NCBI GenBank assembly: GCA_036874045.1
Contig: CM072342.1
Location: 2,874,501 to 2,938,500, forward strand
Direction of reading: 5' to 3'
Length of the DNA: 64,000 nucleotides
Source of the DNA: Cymodocea nodosa
Taxonomy: Eukaryota > Streptophyta > Magnoliopsida > Alismatales > Cymodoceaceae
Positions within the stretch are counted from its first letter, which is position 1, and every line of letters starts with the position of its first letter. The notes under the pieces were generated by a model that made no database searches, was not told the origin of the DNA, and saw only the letters and a program-made list of their open reading frames with translations. Shown one piece after another: positions 1 to 13,300 of this stretch. A program made the position numbers and the translations under genes.

Positions 1-422
1 CATGGAAAATTTATAGAAATAAATAGACAAAACTCAAATCCATAAATGGTAGAATTAGGTTGTAAAAATAACATTAGTAAAATTGTATTAACAGTTCGTA
101 AAATAACATAATAATATTACGAAAGTAATATGGACAAAACTGAAAGAATAAAAAGATTTAAAGGCATCTATATTATATCATATCATACTTGAGAAGAATT
201 AATTAATGTAAAAAAATAAAAGAAATGCAATATATCATATTATATTATCATCCCACTCCTCCAAACAAATGGAATAACTTCCCCCTCTGACTTTATTATA
301 TTCTGACTTTTATTCCGCAACAGAGGTTACAATGATGATAGTTTTTATGAATCGATATAGTCATGTAAGACTCAAGCAACAAATAAACGATGCAAGGAGA
401 AACAAATTAGAAGAGCGTGTAC
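1..422 (-). other. intron of CAP-G2 (incomplete, runs off the edge)
   Basis: AT-rich sequence following the splice donor of the second CAP-G2 coding exon (exon end 423, minus-strand GT at 422-421). I see no further in-frame exon before the window edge, so the rest of the gene lies to the left of position 1. Confidence 0.6.
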
Positions 423-2071
423 CTTATGGTATTGAAATGTTCTGATATCACTGACAGCTAGGAGGAGATCAGAAACGGCAACACGGACGGAACGAACATG
501 ATCGACAAACATAAAACCGACTCTTGGAAGAAGCCGCTTAAGAATCTCATGTGATTGTGGATTGTCAAGTAGATAAATTAAGCCGCTTACAACTGAAACT
601 TTCACCTCACTGCATTTGTCAAGGGATAGATCACCAATAATCTTGGATAGCATCCGTGTTATAGTTGGAGGAGGAATCACTTCCCAAAATAAATTAAGAA
701 TGCGACAAATGCCTTCCACAGAAACCACTCTTATATCAGGGCAATCATCCGTAAGCAACTTATCCAACAAGAAGAACTGCTTTCCCAGCAAGATCTCCTT
801 GGCTTCTCTGGTAACATCAGGTTCTTCAAGCGGAAACATATCGATTAACAAGTGCAATGCATTTAAACGAACATTTGAATTCGCAACCTGTCAGGAATGC
901 TTAACCATAAAGATAATAATAGTGTCGAACTGACAAAGAGTACAGGTGGTCATTACCATATTTAGTGATGCGTTACCTGTAAGGAGCGGAACAGCAGTGG
1001 CTCAGCCAGGCGAAAGAGGAGTCTGTCGACTCCTTCGGTTGTTCTCTGGTCGATGAAACCTCCCAAGACTCTCCTGATCGATGCTGCGAGAAGCTTCGAA
1101 CTTGCGTGTATCGCCCCATCAATCAACCCCTGCAAGAATCCATCCTCAATCTCACGCCTTAACCCACCCTCTACGTTCTTCCAGACCCTGAAAACAATCT
1201 CCGCATGGGCCTCCAATACCGATTTCTTCCCGAACGGTATCTGCGCCCTGATCAGCGCGAGCGCCTCCCTCAGCAGCTGCTCATTCAATCCTAACACAAA
1301 CGCGACAAACCTTCTCCCCTCATCGGTCTTCAGATAAAGCGGTGTAACCACACACCTCACGAGCAAGAGCCGCAAATCCTCAATGCTCTCGTCAACGAAA
1401 TCGAACAGTGCGAACGCCTCCCTGAGCGCAAAGACCCTCCGGAAATCCGCCTTCTTCCCTACCTTCAGCGACTTCGAGAGCAAGTACGGCAACGATTGCG
1501 ATATCAAATTTTCTCTTCCGGGCAACCTCGCCTTCCACCACTCCTCGCACAAACCTGCCACCACGGACAGCAGCGACTGGTCCATCTCATAAAGCACAAG
1601 CCCATCGTGCAGCAACTGGACCGACGGCCGGATGGCCGAGGCAGAGAAGCACTTCTCCGGATGCGAGAGACAGAAGCACGCCACGTGGGTGTAGATCTGG
1701 AGTGTCTTCAGCTGAAGCGTCGTCTCCGACTGTGCATTCTTCCGGTCCGAGGACGGGGATGCGCTCTGCCTGCGGCGACGGGAGGAGCGGCGGGGCCGTT
1801 TCGGAGGGGGAGAGCGGGAAGTTGGGGAGCGTCGATTGCCTCCGTTATAACAGAGGGAGGCCTTGAAGGAGTCGAGAGTCCGGGAAATGGCGGCAAGGAG
1901 GGCGGGAGGGAGAGAAGAGACTAGGGGCGAGGAGGGGGGGATGGTGGAGATTACGGCTTTGACGGCAGATTTGGCTTGTCTGACGGTGGAGTGTACGATG
2001 GCGGAGGAGAGGAGCTCCTCCGCCGAGGACACGTGAGAAGCTCTCTTCCTCTTGCTCTTGTTCTTATCCAT
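423..2071 (-). CDS. CAP-G2: condensin-2 complex subunit G2, N-terminal part
   Basis: HEAT-repeat subunit of condensin II, the nuclear complex that compacts and organises chromosomes. Two coding exons are visible: 977-2071 (365 codons) and 423-887 (155 codons), joined in phase 0 by an intron at 888-976. They encode the first 520 residues of a protein that is usually over 1200 long; the rest is outside the window. The start is the ATG at 2071 (MDKNKSKRKR), because plant orthologues begin with a short basic stretch followed by a SAEE(F/L)LSSA segment, both present here. The reading frame stays open upstream to 2284 but is unlike the family. Exon 2 carries typical helical repeats (DVRVVSVEG-like and DHVRSVRVAVSDLLLAV). 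Exon 1 is GC-rich with an Arg/Ser-rich low-complexity segment (about residues 95-115). An AACCCTAGA telo-box-like site lies just upstream on the minus strand near 2090. Confidence 0.85.
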
Positions 2072-3041
2072 TGGAGACAAGAAAACCGGCCTTCTAGGGT
2101 TCGGAATGGAGCAGAGTTGCAGTGGAGGGCCGGAGGAGAGAAGAGTGGGAACGAAGGGCGCCAAGCCACCGATGGGGGAATTTTGAATCAGATCACTCGA
2201 ATCGGATGCCCCGGATCCGGACGTAACCGAAGTTACCGAAATACCGAATAGCTTGTGCCTTCGTGTTGCCTTTGCATGGAACATGTAATTACATTTAAAA
2301 CGAAGAAGATGCCAGCAAATTTTGAGGCTAGAATTTAAGCAGAATTTTACTTTTATTAAAAAAGTTATTATAAGATGAAAATATTATTTTTAGAATAAAA
2401 ACATATATACTTTTAATGCATAGGAAGAATAGGTTGCTATTGCAATCTCTTCACAATGCATGCACTTGTGTTGGGGATCGAATTTAGACTTCGTGAATTT
2501 TGCATAATCATAATTTTAGATAAAATAATTTTCAAAACTCTTTAACATGACAGAATTTTAAAAGTCTCACAATTTTTAATAATATTTTGTAGGCCATTTT
2601 TCAAAATTGTAAAATAGAGAAAAAAATTTCAAATTCAACTAATTTTAATGATTTTACAGCTCTCTTTTGCCTGCAATTGGTGACCAAGAACATGACTACT
2701 CGTTTTACCTCAATTATTTGAGTCGATAATGGTTACGGTGTATGCACAATTAAATTACAGCAGTGATAGATTGCCATGCTGGTGAACAGTTACATCAATA
2801 AATCAACAAATACAACGAAAAATGTGCGACTGCTGCAAAAAAAATTGAAGCCGAACGTCTTCCATTTTGCAGGCATCCGACGCTGAATAAGAGACTAGCG
2901 TGTGCATATGGCGCAGCTTCATCCCTCAAGCAGTAAACATTACACTGCAGTATGATCAGCAAAATGGAAATGATTTACCGAGAGAAATCAATAGAATCAA
3001 GCAAGTAAACAATTCTGCTTACCAAGAAGAGGAAAATTTGT
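2072..3041. other. intergenic: CAP-G2 promoter and CTU2 3' flank
   Basis: GC-rich up to about 2280 (5' UTR or promoter of CAP-G2 on the minus strand), then AT-rich. The right end holds the 3' UTR of CTU2. I see no gene of its own here. Confidence 0.5.
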
Positions 3042-6000
3042 TTAGGTTCCTTCAGCATCATCAGTTAATAAGAACTCTTCTATTTCTTCTCTGAAAAAAC
3101 AAAGCACTTTTAGAATCATGGAGTACTCTCTTCTAAACTTTCTCTTCAGAGTTTGGCACATGCAGTTTAGATAAGAATAAATATGAAAGTTATGATTATT
3201 TTGCAACAAAAATAACATTATCATGATCACTTGCAATTGCATACCACAATGCCACAAGAAGGCACTCGGCACTTAAGATTACCATTATAAACTATTCTAA
3301 GTAAATTGTTCTGGTAGTCAAAGAGGAATTCAGGCAATGTTTTTTGGTAATGGTCGATTTAGGTATTCAGACTTTTCGACAGCCACTTGATCATAACAAG
3401 GTCGGGAAAATGTTTTATAATCCATGTCAAAATTACCTGGAATATTTGGTACTCACCTAAGCTTAACGCGATCAACATCTGTAACTTTGTGCATTCTTTC
3501 GGTAATTGGATGAGGCAAGAGTGAATGAAATTCCTTAAATAAAGCTGAGTCACTTGGTACGATCTGATAGTTGCAACTAGTGCAACAATGTGCAGCAAAT
3601 ATGTCACGTTCTTCTTTGCACTTCATGTTCAAATTTACTGAATCCAAACCACTAAGTGGACCTCCACAAATGGAACATAGAACCTCCGAAGAAGTAAATA
3701 TAGCTGTTTCCCGATTTTGTAGTATGCAACGCAATCTTGATGGCACCATCCCACTCGGAATATTTTCTTTAAGTTTATTAAAATCAAAAGGGCTAAGTTT
3801 TTCTGCTGTTCTCACTATAGTGCGTGCTTGAGATGGATTGTCTTCCTGCCAAGTACCAAATATTCCAAGTTTCAAATATAAAACAAAAGCGGGAGAATTG
3901 CATGAATGAAATAGGAGTACAGTACAAGCATCTTCAGATAACCAGAATAAATATTATGCTTACCAGCAAGCGTGATAGAAATGACGAAACCAAATCATTG
4001 ATGCCACCAGGTCGTTGGTGAGGCAATTGCTGTGTTTTCAACCTAAGTTACAAACTGTATAAGTTTATTGACACTAGGAAAAAGAGATCAAGTGAAAATT
4101 AGTTTTAACTAAAGGTTACCCATCCATTTGACACAACATCCTGAGTTCTTGCAACTGACAATCTCGAAGTGGAAGCACAACAGGAACAGCCCACCTTGCA
4201 TCTATATATTGTATGTCTGCGGGAAGAGAAAAACCCTGTCCCTGGAATAGAAGACAACTATTTCAGTTCATTTCTCAGTTCAGAATTCAAAATATGATTA
4301 TGGTCATGGTTTTTACCAATTTATCATTTCAAATGATCAGATTTTGACAAAACTCCAATCCAACTAATAATCAGCTTAGCAATGATTCATCCAAACAGTC
4401 GAATTCTAATCACCTGATTGATATGGTGCCTGTGCAATATGCAACTGCTGTTATAAATAATTTTCTTTAAAATGAACTATTGTGTTGAATGATTTAATTT
4501 ATCTTACTATTTAATTATGGACACTCGAATTATATAACTTGATATTTTCCGTGTGTTCATTTAGTAATAAGCTATTTGTCAAGTTTGATGTTGCATGTCA
4601 TTCTCGTACAATGTATAAATTCTTATACTTATAATTTTCAATTTTAATGGAAATCTTAGAATTTATATTTTTGAAGACAATAGTTCTTGAAAAATTTAAA
4701 GACGAGTTGTATGACAGAAATACTCATGAAAAATGAATTCATGTCACATTTAGCCCTCTGTGGTCAAAAGAACTCCAGGTAGCATTTGGAACCACAATTC
4801 CAATCCAATTTTAGAAATGCATACTAAAAACTTGCAGTGCAATAAACAGAAAAAAAAAATTGAATGGGCATTCCTTGAAAATAAGCGACATCAATTAAGG
4901 GAAAAGGACACACCTTTACAGTGGCAGAAATAATGTGGCATGCAATTCCATTTGTGCATGACCCCAAGATCAATTTGCTGTAACCATTATCAGCAGCAAT
5001 CTGAAGATTGTTGACACCATAAATGCATCAGAAAAATAAGCTCGATTCTGCAATGTAGTATTTCCAACTAGGTATTGATTAAATATATAGGAAACCTTCT
5101 GTAGGGAAAGCATGCGCAAATACTGAATAAAATCTTCTTTCCCTGTGTTATCATTGATAGTGCTTAATAATTTATTCAGTCTCGTTTTTCCATCAACTAA
5201 ATCTGGAGAAAATATGCTCTCAAGAGGTACCATATGAAGCCGTTTTCTTGGAGGATATAAACTTGTCACAACCAGTCTGATATCATCAACTGTTTCTTCA
5301 ATTTTATTTAAAGGAACTAGGGAAGAAACACTTTCATCTACAAAAGCAACACCAACACTAAAGACGGGTAAAGACTGATTCTTGCTTGCATCCCAACTCT
5401 TTTGAGATTTTAGTTGCATCTCATGCACAAACTGCAACAAAATCCTGAAATGAATATCAACATTAAACAAATTATTACACTTGTCTGAAGTGAAATGACA
5501 TAACATAAAAATACTTCAATAACTATATGAAATTATGACATTTAAAGTTGAATTAAATACACGGGATCCTTGCTTTTTTACGTCCTGAAGGAGTGGTTGG
5601 ACCTCTCCGTTGACATTAACACAAGGTGAAAACTTAATTAATTCACTTATCTATATTAATTAACATATATTGATTAATTCTCTTATTGCTACATGCACGT
5701 ATGTAGTCTATAGGTTTTCTATACATATAATCAAAACATCAAAAATGATCTTCCCTTATTTTAGTACAAGATGATTCTCATGGGAAGCAGTGGTCAAACA
5801 AACCAGAAATCGCATTGCGACAGGTCAGACAACTGACTGAACTAGTTTACTCATATCTAGTCAGGTCTGTATAAAGAAACACATCTGAGGCTAGCTGTGT
5901 CTAACAGTGTGTTTATTAGATGGTTAACATCTGCCGTAAGCAAAAGAGGCCAGTACTACCAATTCCCTTGGAGTTGTTATAGTGCCCAATTCTCCTGGAG

Positions 6001-7339
6001 CACTTAGAACTGCTACATCCATCCAATGATTGCCCCCAAATTAACTCTCATTTTCCTCTAAATTGCAACAATAGGACATGATACGAAAATGATAGTCTTG
6101 GTTGAAGAAATGTGCCTTCGAACGTTGGTTAAAGCCCTGAGAGTGGAAGAAACCACTTATCAACCCGCAGATTAAATTTGATGTGAAGCATTCCATTAGG
6201 TGTCTGGATTCATGCTTCTGAGGACGCATCAATCTTGAAATGGATGGTACAAGAAATACAGAAAGAGGACAGTATCATATCAGAAAGTCATTATCGAGAG
6301 GAGTCCACTGGGGCAGCTAGTAAGGTTTTTGGAGCTTGAAGATTTACCTTCTACCATATTCTTCTCCTCACTTACAGACTTTGGAGGGAATTTTGAGTTC
6401 CATCTCCACCTCTTCTCTGTCGTTTTCTATCTTGGTTCTTTCCCCCATGGGAGTTTGACTTAAGAGGCTTTTCTTCTTTCCATGTGACAATATATTTCTG
6501 GTCGTCGTAATCTTATTTCATCAATGCCATTATGTTTGGAACATTGCAGCTGTGACGTTCCCTTGTACTGTTAGCTTGTGCACTTCCAATATTTGCATGT
6601 GTGCGATGTTAGTTTTTTATTGGGAAATCAATTCACTAGATTGAACCGTCCTGATTTCCGTATGGGTGTTTCAGACGTTCGATAAAAAACTTCAAAATAC
6701 CCAACAGTACTTTGCATGATACGATACATGATCTTATGGAAGCTGCGGATTGATCTAGAGAAAGATTTATGCCATCCTACGGCTCCATGAACAACCACTT
6801 AGTACGTCTTCCTCGGCCATTCCACTCTTTACGAACTGCAGAGCAATACGAAAGATTTATAGACGACCCAACGGAACCGCCTCTAATTCTACGAAACAAA
6901 AACGGTAATGCAAATGAACCCACGCCATTCAATTCCAAAATCGCCCCACCGTAAGGCGTTTCCGCCAAAAAAAAAAAAAAAAAGGTCCCCCCCTTGGATT
7001 AACGGAAAGGACCAACCTAGAAGCGGGGCCACCGGAGTAAGCAACGAGTACGTTGTCGAGGGGCGAGATCATGCCATTGGTGGTGACCGCAAGCTTGAAC
7101 TTCGCGTAGAGTGAAGTGCGGAAGCACCCCAAGCAATGCCTGTTGTAGACAGCCGTTTCCTCTCCGCACTTGGAACAGAGCAGCCGTGCCCGGTCTGCGT
7201 CGGTTTCCGTACCGTCGACAACGGAGGTTATCCCGCGGATCTCTGGTACCGCGATGTCGGCCTCCTCCCCTTCACCCTCTTCCAATCGACGGGAGCAGTT
7301 GGACTGGCAGACCCCGCCACTCCCACACGAAGCGGCCAT
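3042..7339 (-). CDS. CTU2: cytoplasmic tRNA 2-thiolation protein 2
   Basis: Partner of CTU1 in the cytosolic complex that adds sulfur at position 2 of wobble U34 in tRNA-Lys, tRNA-Gln and tRNA-Glu, downstream of the URM1 sulfur carrier. Seven coding exons on the minus strand: 7017-7339, 5096-5444, 4914-5000, 4120-4241, 3964-4042, 3457-3845, 3042-3090. All have GT..AG borders and matching phases, giving 465 aa (Arabidopsis CTU2 is close to this). N-terminal zinc-ribbon cysteines are C55/C58 and C69/C72. The PP-loop-like segment is AYSGGPASR (100-108), without the full catalytic SGGxDS of CTU1, as known for the family. A second cysteine cluster (LCSICGG near 377-380, then HCCTSC) sits in exon 6, with the conserved FHSLLP and VDRVKLR segments after it. 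The last coding exon is 49 nt and ends FLLTDDAEGT. Intron 1 is 1.57 kb and AT-rich; I recognise nothing in it. Confidence 0.93.
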
Positions 7340-7386
7340 CCAGTCCCGTGCCTACGATTGTCGCGGCTTCGCTGAAACGTATTCGA

Positions 7387-7443
7387 TTAGGGTTTTACGC
7401 TGCAGGTAAACGTCGGCCCAGCACAGATGGACCCATGGGCCCA
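7387..7443 (-). promoter_or_regulatory. telo-box and site II motifs upstream of CTU2
   Basis: TTAGGGTTT at 7387-7395 (a telo-box read from the other strand), GGCCCA at 7415-7420 and GGCCCA within a TGGGCCCA block at 7438-7443, all 50-105 bp upstream of the CTU2 ATG. This combination is known from promoters of plant translation-related genes. Its role here is inferred from position. Confidence 0.5.
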
Positions 7444-9672
7444 CTCTATCGATTCTACTTGTAAAATAATCTTACAAAATGTATAACATCTTGGGTTTGA
7501 ATTTAATTTTAAAAGCTCTAAGGTTTTGGGCTCAAGACATGTGTACCAGAAATTTACAGAGAACTTAAACACATGGCAACTACAACCATTAAAAATGTCA
7601 ATATAATGAACATCAAATAAGTGGATAAAAAGATCATGTGTACCTGACATGTACCAAGAGATATATATCCACGAATTTTCACAACGACGAGGTATACTTA
7701 TAGTGATGGCGAAGGCATATTTTGTGATTCAAAAAGAGGATTGATTGTGTTGGAATTCAAAAAGCTTCTTGTAGTCAGCATGAGTGGCAAACATTTCTTG
7801 AATGATTGTTAGCAGATGATGACTTAGTATTAGTGATAGCATGCTAAACTCATTATAGCCATCAAAACTTATCCCAACGCTTGTTTGATTTGTAAATGAT
7901 CCTATTGTATTTATTGCTGGTAGATTAGTGAACATCAAGGGATCAAATGATTGCGTTATGAAGAGGGGCCAACTAAACATGTTAATTAGGTCGAGCCAGC
8001 ACAATTGGATCTGACATGATACAATTTTCTGGATTATTATACTAATTGAGATGCAGATGAGCAGGATATAAGTAAGTTTTCTAAAATCTATATATTGTTT
8101 TTATAAATTATATGTCGAAACTGAAATAAAGCTTTTATGTTATATCTATACCGACTTTCATATATCATTTATAGAGATGGTATCTTGAAAATCAAATAAA
8201 GATTTTTGACATATTAATTTTGTAAACCATGGATGATATCTAGGCCACCTTTTTCTCTCCTTTAATTTAATATAGGACAATCTGACATAATTTCAGTTAG
8301 AGACAATAACAATTAGACCGTACCAGAGGCTGAAGGAGACAAAACATACATTTCCTATGACTTCTCCTTTCTCTTTGGTTTTTGGTTTCTTCTTTAGGCA
8401 GCTTGACATTTCCTACATCTAACAACATTCATCATGTGACTTCCTATGGCATTTCCTATGGCTTCCTGTGAATCTATGCTTTGGGTTTTAATCAGCTTGT
8501 TAAACATTATTGCATAAAGTTTATTTATGCTTATGGTTCCATATTTTCCCCAATCAACCCTTGTGCTCCATATTGATACAAAACTGCAAAGTTATGTTAC
8601 TGTCAAGAAAGAAACACATATTTATGAATGAGACTTAAGCCTATCTCAATATATGGATATCCAATAACCACAATACTCAGATAAAGCTTCGACATGCATG
8701 CATGCATGCAAGCAACATAGACCAGATGAAAAGGTTTTTTTTTATCTTGCTGATGTTATTGGCCACAGTCGAAGGTATGGTGTTCCATAAATCTTTTTCT
8801 TACCAATCCTCCTTCAGGGGAAGTTAATCTCCTGATTTTTCTATGAATGGTTGATAATAACTGGGAAGTTGAATTTCTTTTCCATTTGGTCTGCTTTTCT
8901 ATGAATTCTGTTCATTCTTCTTCTTCTTCACATAAGTTTTTTCTTTTCTGAAATCGGCAAGAGTATATAATCACTAGGAATTGGAACTTGACAGGGAGTA
9001 TGGAACCCTATAGTCTTTGATTGATTCAGCTACTTAAAGTTGGTTTCAGGTTTGAATCGTAAAGATAAATTTGCCGGTTCATTCTCCTTCCAGTAATGTA
9101 ATTTTACGACCCTGTCCGATAGTTCGGTGGCCATGGTTCAACAAGGAATTGACAGATTTTGCCTGATCATAAAGAGCAGAATACAATCAGGAAATTTAAT
9201 GAAAACCAGGTGGTCTTATTAATGGATTTGTGCAGGATCATGTGTAGGTTGGATGCCTAGAAAAAAGCCTCTGTTTGAGAATTCATTCTTTGTAGAGAAA
9301 TGGTAACATCAGGAGCAATTAAATAAAACACCAGGACAACTAGAAAACTATTATTTTAAGTTGTGATTTCCATGACTTCCTTGGACTTGTAAGCCCAGTT
9401 TTGCTGGATTTTTAAACGAATTCATTCGTATTGGAGAGATCAATCTTCACCTCGCTGCTAATTTTTGCCCATTTAATCCAGTGCACAAGGATTTGATGGT
9501 CTGGGGCTGCTGCAGCATTGAAGTGTAACATCTAGCCAGACTTAAGCCATACAGAATTAATTACTCAGATGGAGGGACTAGCCATGACTTGTGAATTATG
9601 ATCTAGAAAGTACAGAAATCCAGAAGTAAACCTACCACAAACTTCTACATTACCAATGAGGCTAATGACCAT
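7444..9672. other. intergenic, AT-rich; possible gag-like relic near 7740-8000
   Basis: No gene recognised. On the minus strand about 7729-8004 is an open frame whose residues (VGISFDGYN followed by leucine/serine-rich sequence) loosely recall the start of a Copia-type gag domain. The resemblance is too weak to name. A short (ATGC)n tract lies at 8692-8711. The right part is the 3' flank of the next gene. Confidence 0.3.
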
Positions 9673-10392
9673 CTATGACATCTTTAGACTCAAGCATTGG
9701 AAGTGCCAATACGGCTGCTTCAACCCATCCTCCATCATTCCTTCTTCCATGTTGAAGCCACTCCTCTTTTCACCAGGGTGACTCATGTTACCCTCTGGCA
9801 TCTGAAACGGCCCCCATTCATGGAGCTTCAATGTCTCCCCTCCGGACCCAGTTGAAGAAGAAGATTGACATGGCCCTGAATCTGAAGTGAGTGACACTTC
9901 ATCTTTCGCCTTCCTCCTCTTGCTGCCTCCAGTGGCCAGCGTTAGCTCGATATCACACTCGTGTACAATTTCTTGCATGGCATGGCCATCATTCTCACGA
10001 CCAGTGCACTCTTCCTCCAGGCTTTCTGGATCGAGTTTCCTGTGTGAGCTGCGAAGGCTTAGATGACCGAAACACAGCTGATTTGAATCAATCTTGTTCT
10101 TGGCAGCCCATTGCCTGGTACCATTCTGATTGCCTGCTGAATTCTGCTGCATGTTGAGGTCTCTCATCAACGTCTTCTGAACTCCATATAGTCGATGGAG
10201 TTCGTTGACCTGAACCATTTTAAACTAACAAGAGGTCACAATTTTCTGGAAGAATGATGTGAGACGAACAGTGTTCAATTTGCAAACCTGTTCCTTGAAC
10301 GTTTCTTCATGTTTTAGGATTGCCATCTTCACGTAATCTTTGTTGTTCATCTTCATGAGTTCTTTGCTGTAATGTTGCAGAAACCTCTCCAT
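9673..10392 (-). CDS. plant-specific protein with ELHRLY motif (uncharacterised)
   Basis: Two coding exons, 10288-10392 (35 codons) and 9673-10209 (178 codons plus stop), give 213 aa. Exon 1 reads MERFLQHYSKELMKMNNKDY then KMAILKHEETFKEQ, and splices to VNELHRLYGVQKTLM. A KHExxFxxQVxELHRLYxxQKxLM block is shared by plant DUF863 proteins and a set of short relatives; the function of both is unknown to me. The C-terminal half is low-complexity with an IELTLATGGSKRRK segment (possible nuclear signal), a Ser-rich run, and a conserved-looking end (QPYWHFQCLSLKMS). The helical N-terminus may form a coiled coil. A further 5' UTR intron is likely, since an AG acceptor lies just before the ATG. No transmembrane segment or signal peptide is visible. 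Confidence 0.75.
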
Positions 10393-13300
10393 CTATCCTG
10401 TCAAAACGTTTTTAAACAGGAAACTGATCTTCGCGTTGAGCCTGGGTAGCTAGCCGTGTCGAGCTCGTTGATTCTCCTCTCTCTGGCGCTCCCCAAGTCC
10501 AGTCCTGCTCAACATGAAAACAAGGAGATCTCGTAACATATGGCATTTATCCGGACACAGGTAAATAAATACAAATGCGTGTCGACAACCAAATGAAAGG
10601 GTAAACAAGGAAGGGCAGGAAAGAAACTAGAACAAGGAGGAACTTAACACGCATAAGAGAAAGAAAGCCTCGCTGGTCAAGACAAAGAAACGGAGGGATG
10701 ACTTTCTTAATTGAAAATCACAATTCCTAGATTTCTGACGAACTCCCACGCCAAACAGGAAGCCAGCAACGGAGACAGGAAAGAAGGATCTCTTGCTTGG
10801 CCCCCCGTTCTTGGTTGAAGAAGCAGATAAAGAACAGCCACCAAGTAGAGAAAAGTGCAGAATGAGGCAGAAAAGAGAAAAAGTAGGCTTCTTCACCTCT
10901 CAAATTTAGGTGACATATGGTTGCAAGGAAGAGAGCTGCAGGGGTTTCCTTGCTCTCTTGGTCAAAGCTGTAGCACCTCAAATTCCTCGATCTCCTTCAG
11001 AGCAGCCAGAAGAATTTGAGATTCTGTTCAAAGACTTTCACCGGCATATTATAGTGGAAGGGTTCAGACAAATCCCAGTCCATCACCCAGTACGGTTCAG
11101 GTATGTGGAGGAAAAGATGCTTCACACAGTACCAACAAAGGACAGGGTTAAAAAAACCAATCTCACCCAGTCGTGATTTTTTTTTTTCCTTTTAAAATTG
11201 GAAACCGTGGAGCATCATCTGCATTTTTCCCCACCCCAAACGAATCATCGCCAGACAGCTATGGCAAATCACGTGTGGCAAGGAATTCTATTGATCATCA
11301 CCACTTGTCCTGCAACATATTTATTTTTGTGTGTTCCTTCCCCATGTCCAAGTTTTCTGGTGTTACTCTAAGCAGCATTTTGGGTGGTCAATGCTAGATG
11401 ATCGGTATCTCAAGGGTCTGTAATTCACATGTTACCGCATTTTGTTTGGTAGGGAGGCTTTCCCATCTTTTGAATGCATGATGACCAATAATTGGAGTTC
11501 TTATCAGGGAGTGTCGGCTGGTGAATGGAGCTGCTTCGTTTACAAACAGATTCGTGAGGGCTTGGATGATAAAAAGGCAGACGAAGTTGTCTCTTTGCTC
11601 GGAAGATTCAGGGTCCCCACCCTCATGAAATGCATCGATTATGTCTCGTGAAAGATGCCACCAATTTTATTTTACTTTTTTTTTGCCTGAATTTTAATCT
11701 AGAATAACTAACACTTTTTCACAGTGAGATAGAAAATTAATTTTCCCTGTGCTTTGATTTTGTTTTTATCTAAATTTAGATTTCAATCTCTTCTCCCTGA
11801 CGATGGTGGTCCCTTCCATATTTGCCGAAAATTTGGGTGTCCATCAACGTAGGTTAATCTCGATGGAATGGTGTGGTACTGATAATCTCCTTGCCCAAGC
11901 TTGAACGTAATATAATGTTCTTTCAAAGGTTTAGAGAGAAGATTAACTACGCCGTCTGCTGTTAGATTATTCTTTGTCTTGGGTCAAAGGCTTTCAACGG
12001 CATGCACCTCGAATCCCACTGCATGTTGAGGGGGAGGAAAAGAAAAGAAAAAACTCATCTTCATCGCTCAACTGCGCATCATGCGCGCAAGTTTTTTATC
12101 ACGAATAATATGGTCTGGGTTCATGCGTTTGGATGATGCGAGGGAATGGAGTCCACGCAACATTTAAAATCCAAATAAATGTGAAAAGTAAAAATCTAAG
12201 GATGGTAATAAGATTTTTTACTGCTACCAATCCATGATTAATAGAGTAATTCTCCATTCTCTGCAAGCTCTGTCCGTGCAAGTACTAAAACGGTCCCCTA
12301 TTTCAAGCCACTGGCGACTAAAATGAATGAAATGACATATGAACATTGGCAATCGAATCTAGGGAAAGAAATCCTTGCTGTACCTGTACTAAAATAACGC
12401 TTCTTGGCAATGATCTGACGAAAATCAAGGGACAAATTATTGAAAATGGATGGCATGCATGTGGGGGCCTTTTATCTGGGTTGTTGCTGACAGCTCTTTG
12501 CTCTGGTGGTTCCTCCATCCTTGTTTCATTTCTCTAAGGTATCATCATTCTCCTGCTCCTTTACTTGTGGTTTTCTATGGTAACAAATCCATCAACCGTT
12601 CTCTCTCTCTTTACTCATCAATCCATCCATCTTTAACCCTGAGGAGATGATGGGCCAACAACACCGGCGCATGCGCTGCCGGCGTAGCAGTTTCAGTGGG
12701 GTGCCATCCACACAGCACGAGATAGAAGATGCCGCTCGGATGATGCAACGCCATGCATGGTTTCTTGATTAGTTTAATGGGTTTGGTTATCTGCCCAAGG
12801 AACGAAATTGCACGCATGCTGATTAAGGATTCCGAGGCATGAATGATGATGGATCACCTCCTCACTGCCTACTCCTTTTCATTAATTATGGTTTTGATAA
12901 ATGGGTGTGACATCACATTCGGTAGATTCGTACCTGTCAAACACATGGGTGATTCGGTTGCATTTTCCAGTAGCTACAGTTTATTTGTGTATTTGTCTGG
13001 TGACTTGTCATGCAGAAACAGTACCTTCACTCACAAATCAATGCACAGAAGCGAACATTGCAAGAATCTCCTTCTAGTCACAAACTGATTGCCTTTAATA
13101 AGATCTCATTGATTGCAAATTACCAATTGTACGATCTATCGATCATCACATTGCCTTTATCTGCAACCAACAATTATTAATTACAAAGAATCAAGCAAAA
13201 TCTTTGTGCACAATAATTCATTAGAAAGGATTATCATTTTGTGGCTAGAACGCCCCTTAATCTTTGTTCGAGTGTTTTTTAAATAATAATGTTTATGTTT

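Noticed and set aside
11442..11651. 69-aa frame upstream of the 213-aa gene
   Set aside because: No known motif, no splice continuation, and composition like the surrounding non-coding DNA.
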